Source: Methanomicrobiales archaeon (lineage in GTDB: Archaea > Halobacteriota > Methanomicrobia > Methanomicrobiales > Methanospirillaceae). Taken from it: 7,642 bases of DNA. Position 1 is the first letter of the stretch; every line of letters begins with the position of its first letter. The notes under the pieces are model-generated. The model did not search any database. It was not told the origin of the DNA and saw only the letters and a list, made by a program, of their open reading frames with translations. The translations under genes were made by a program, and so were the position numbers. Below are positions 6,767 to 7,642 of the stretch, in pieces. The stretch is from the NCBI GenBank assembly GCA_012520015.1, contig JAAYPD010000145.1, positions 1 to 7,642 on the forward strand, written 5' to 3'.

Positions 6767-7642
6767 TTATATCATCTCCGGATGAAAAACGGTCATTGCA
6801 GCACCGATGAGTGGTGCATCCCCGTTCAGCGGGCTGAGTAAACATACCGGAAGGTCAAGGTACCGGTCTGTGCACATAAGTGCCTGATCAAGCAGGTCAG
6901 GATTACTCTGGATGACCGTTCCGTCAAGTATGATGCACTCAGGATCATAGGCGGCTATCACCGTGGAAAGTCCGCGGCCATTTACCTTTGCAAGGGCATC
7001 GCGAAACCATGAGTACCTTATGTCTTCTGCTGTAAGCCGGACAATGCCAGGAGTCGTCATCTCTGCACAGGGAAGATCATGGATGGTGCACCACTCCCTG
7101 AAAAAGATCGGGATTCCTCTGCCTGATGCATACCCTTCCCAGTGGCCGTAAAGCCCGCAGGTGCATGGCAGGTTGTAAGTGGTATCAACTGGAAAATGAC
7201 CGATCTCTCCTGCATTTCCCCCCCGGCCGGTGATGACTCTTCCATTCGTAAATACCCCGCCACCTATACCGGTTGAGATGGTGATGTAGACGACATTATC
7301 ATACCCTCTGGCCCCCCCGGCACAAACCTCACCCAGGACCGCTGCCCGGCAGTCATTGCGAAATGTCACAGGCAGCCTGGTTGCTTCCCTGAGTGGGGCC
7401 GTAATTGGGACGATGTTAAAAGGGATGTTTGGCGGGTGGTCAAGATATCCTTCCCTGGCATTGATCGGTCCTGCTGCTGCAACACCAAGCCCTGCAAGGG
7501 GGATACCATCTGCAATCTCAAGGAGAGTACTGGCGATGGCCAGGGGGATGTCCTCTGGTTTTCCCTGCACCGGCGTTGGAAACTTTTCTATCCTTATGAT
7601 TTTGCCATCTTCCCGAACCAGACCTACACGGGTATTTGTTCC
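6767..7642 (-). CDS. ROK-family sugar kinase, N-terminus cut by window edge
   Basis: The frame is open from the right edge for 291 codons and ends with TAA at 6767-6769. Numbering from the edge, residues 1-9 (GTNTRVGLV) are the family's first phosphate-binding motif, normally preceded by about ten residues (DIG), so only a short N-terminus is missing. The GTG at 7570 is therefore internal, not the start. Other signatures are GVAAAGP (53-59), the catalytic-Asp motif RNDCRAAVLGE (95-105, D97), the ATP-binding loop ISTGIGGG (122-129), and the zinc region GEIGH (145-149) with C-T-C-G at 160-163. The usual GCxE of the zinc motif reads GHWE (166-169), so the third cysteine is H167. The C-terminal part has IILDG (237-241) and PLIGAAM (277-283). 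The reaction is ATP-dependent phosphorylation of a hexose or N-acetylhexosamine. Glucokinase is the commonest assignment, but ROK kinases also act on fructose, allose and ManNAc, and substrate cannot be fixed here. There is no DNA-binding domain in the visible part, so a kinase is more likely than a ROK repressor. Confidence 0.94.
   Translation of the reverse strand, partial: GTNTRVGLVREDGKIIRIEKFPTPVQGKPEDIPLAIASTLLEIADGIPLAGLGVAAAGPINAREGYLDHPPNIPFNIVPITAPLREATRLPVTFRNDCRAAVLGEVCAGGARGYDNVVYITISTGIGGGVFTNGRVITGRGGNAGEIGHFPVDTTYNLPCTCGLYGHWEGYASGRGIPIFFREWCTIHDLPCAEMTTPGIVRLTAEDIRYSWFRDALAKVNGRGLSTVIAAYDPECIILDGTVIQSNPDLLDQALMCTDRYLDLPVCLLSPLNGDAPLIGAAMTVFHPEMI

Noticed and set aside
6767..7570. 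GTG at 7570 as the start of the ROK kinase
   Set aside because: The phosphate-binding motif GTNTRVGLV lies upstream in the same frame, so the true start is beyond the right edge.

Overview
The window looks like chromosomal DNA of a methanogenic archaeon of the Methanomicrobiales, most like Methanospirillum. That placement is inferred from protein style, not from a database match. The clues are a sensor protein with an N-terminal helix-turn-helix followed by stacked PAS domains, a soluble PAS/poly-HAMP chemoreceptor with its own CheW, moderate GC content, and archaeal-style AT-rich promoters and T-tract ends. No RNA gene, CRISPR array, transposase or origin was found.

Layout: (1) 1-1535, minus strand, is an HTH-PAS sensor or regulator whose C-terminus is cut off by the left edge. 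(2) 1536-1640 is a short divergent intergenic region holding candidate promoters for both directions and a strikingly good ribosome binding site in front of a 14-codon open frame. (3) 1641-4799, plus strand, is a 1052-residue methyl-accepting chemotaxis protein with no transmembrane segment, in the order PAS-PAS-(HAMP array)-PAS-(HAMP array)-signalling domain. (4) 4808-5314, plus strand, is cheW, 8 bases behind the receptor and surely cotranscribed with it. (5) 5315-5500 is a convergent intergenic region rich in inverted repeats and T-tracts. (6) 5501-6730, minus strand, is a secreted clostripain-like (family C11) cysteine peptidase. (7) 6767-7642, minus strand, is a ROK-family sugar kinase lacking only a few N-terminal residues at the right edge; it lies 36 bases upstream of the peptidase and is probably in the same transcript.

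How the genes work together: the receptor and CheW form a signalling pair. The receptor would sense an intracellular cue through its three PAS domains and, through CheW, control a CheA kinase encoded elsewhere. All three PAS domains carry the same C-x8-C-x4-C pattern, which suggests a redox, metal or cofactor signal. The divergent HTH-PAS protein is another intracellular sensor, and the shared promoter region makes a regulatory link possible but unproven. The kinase and peptidase pair looks unrelated to chemotaxis.

No clearly new multi-gene system is visible. The most notable material is inside the chemoreceptor: the cysteine-bearing PAS triplet, an exact 91-residue HAMP repeat interrupted by a PAS domain, and a repeat pair that differs only at synonymous sites.
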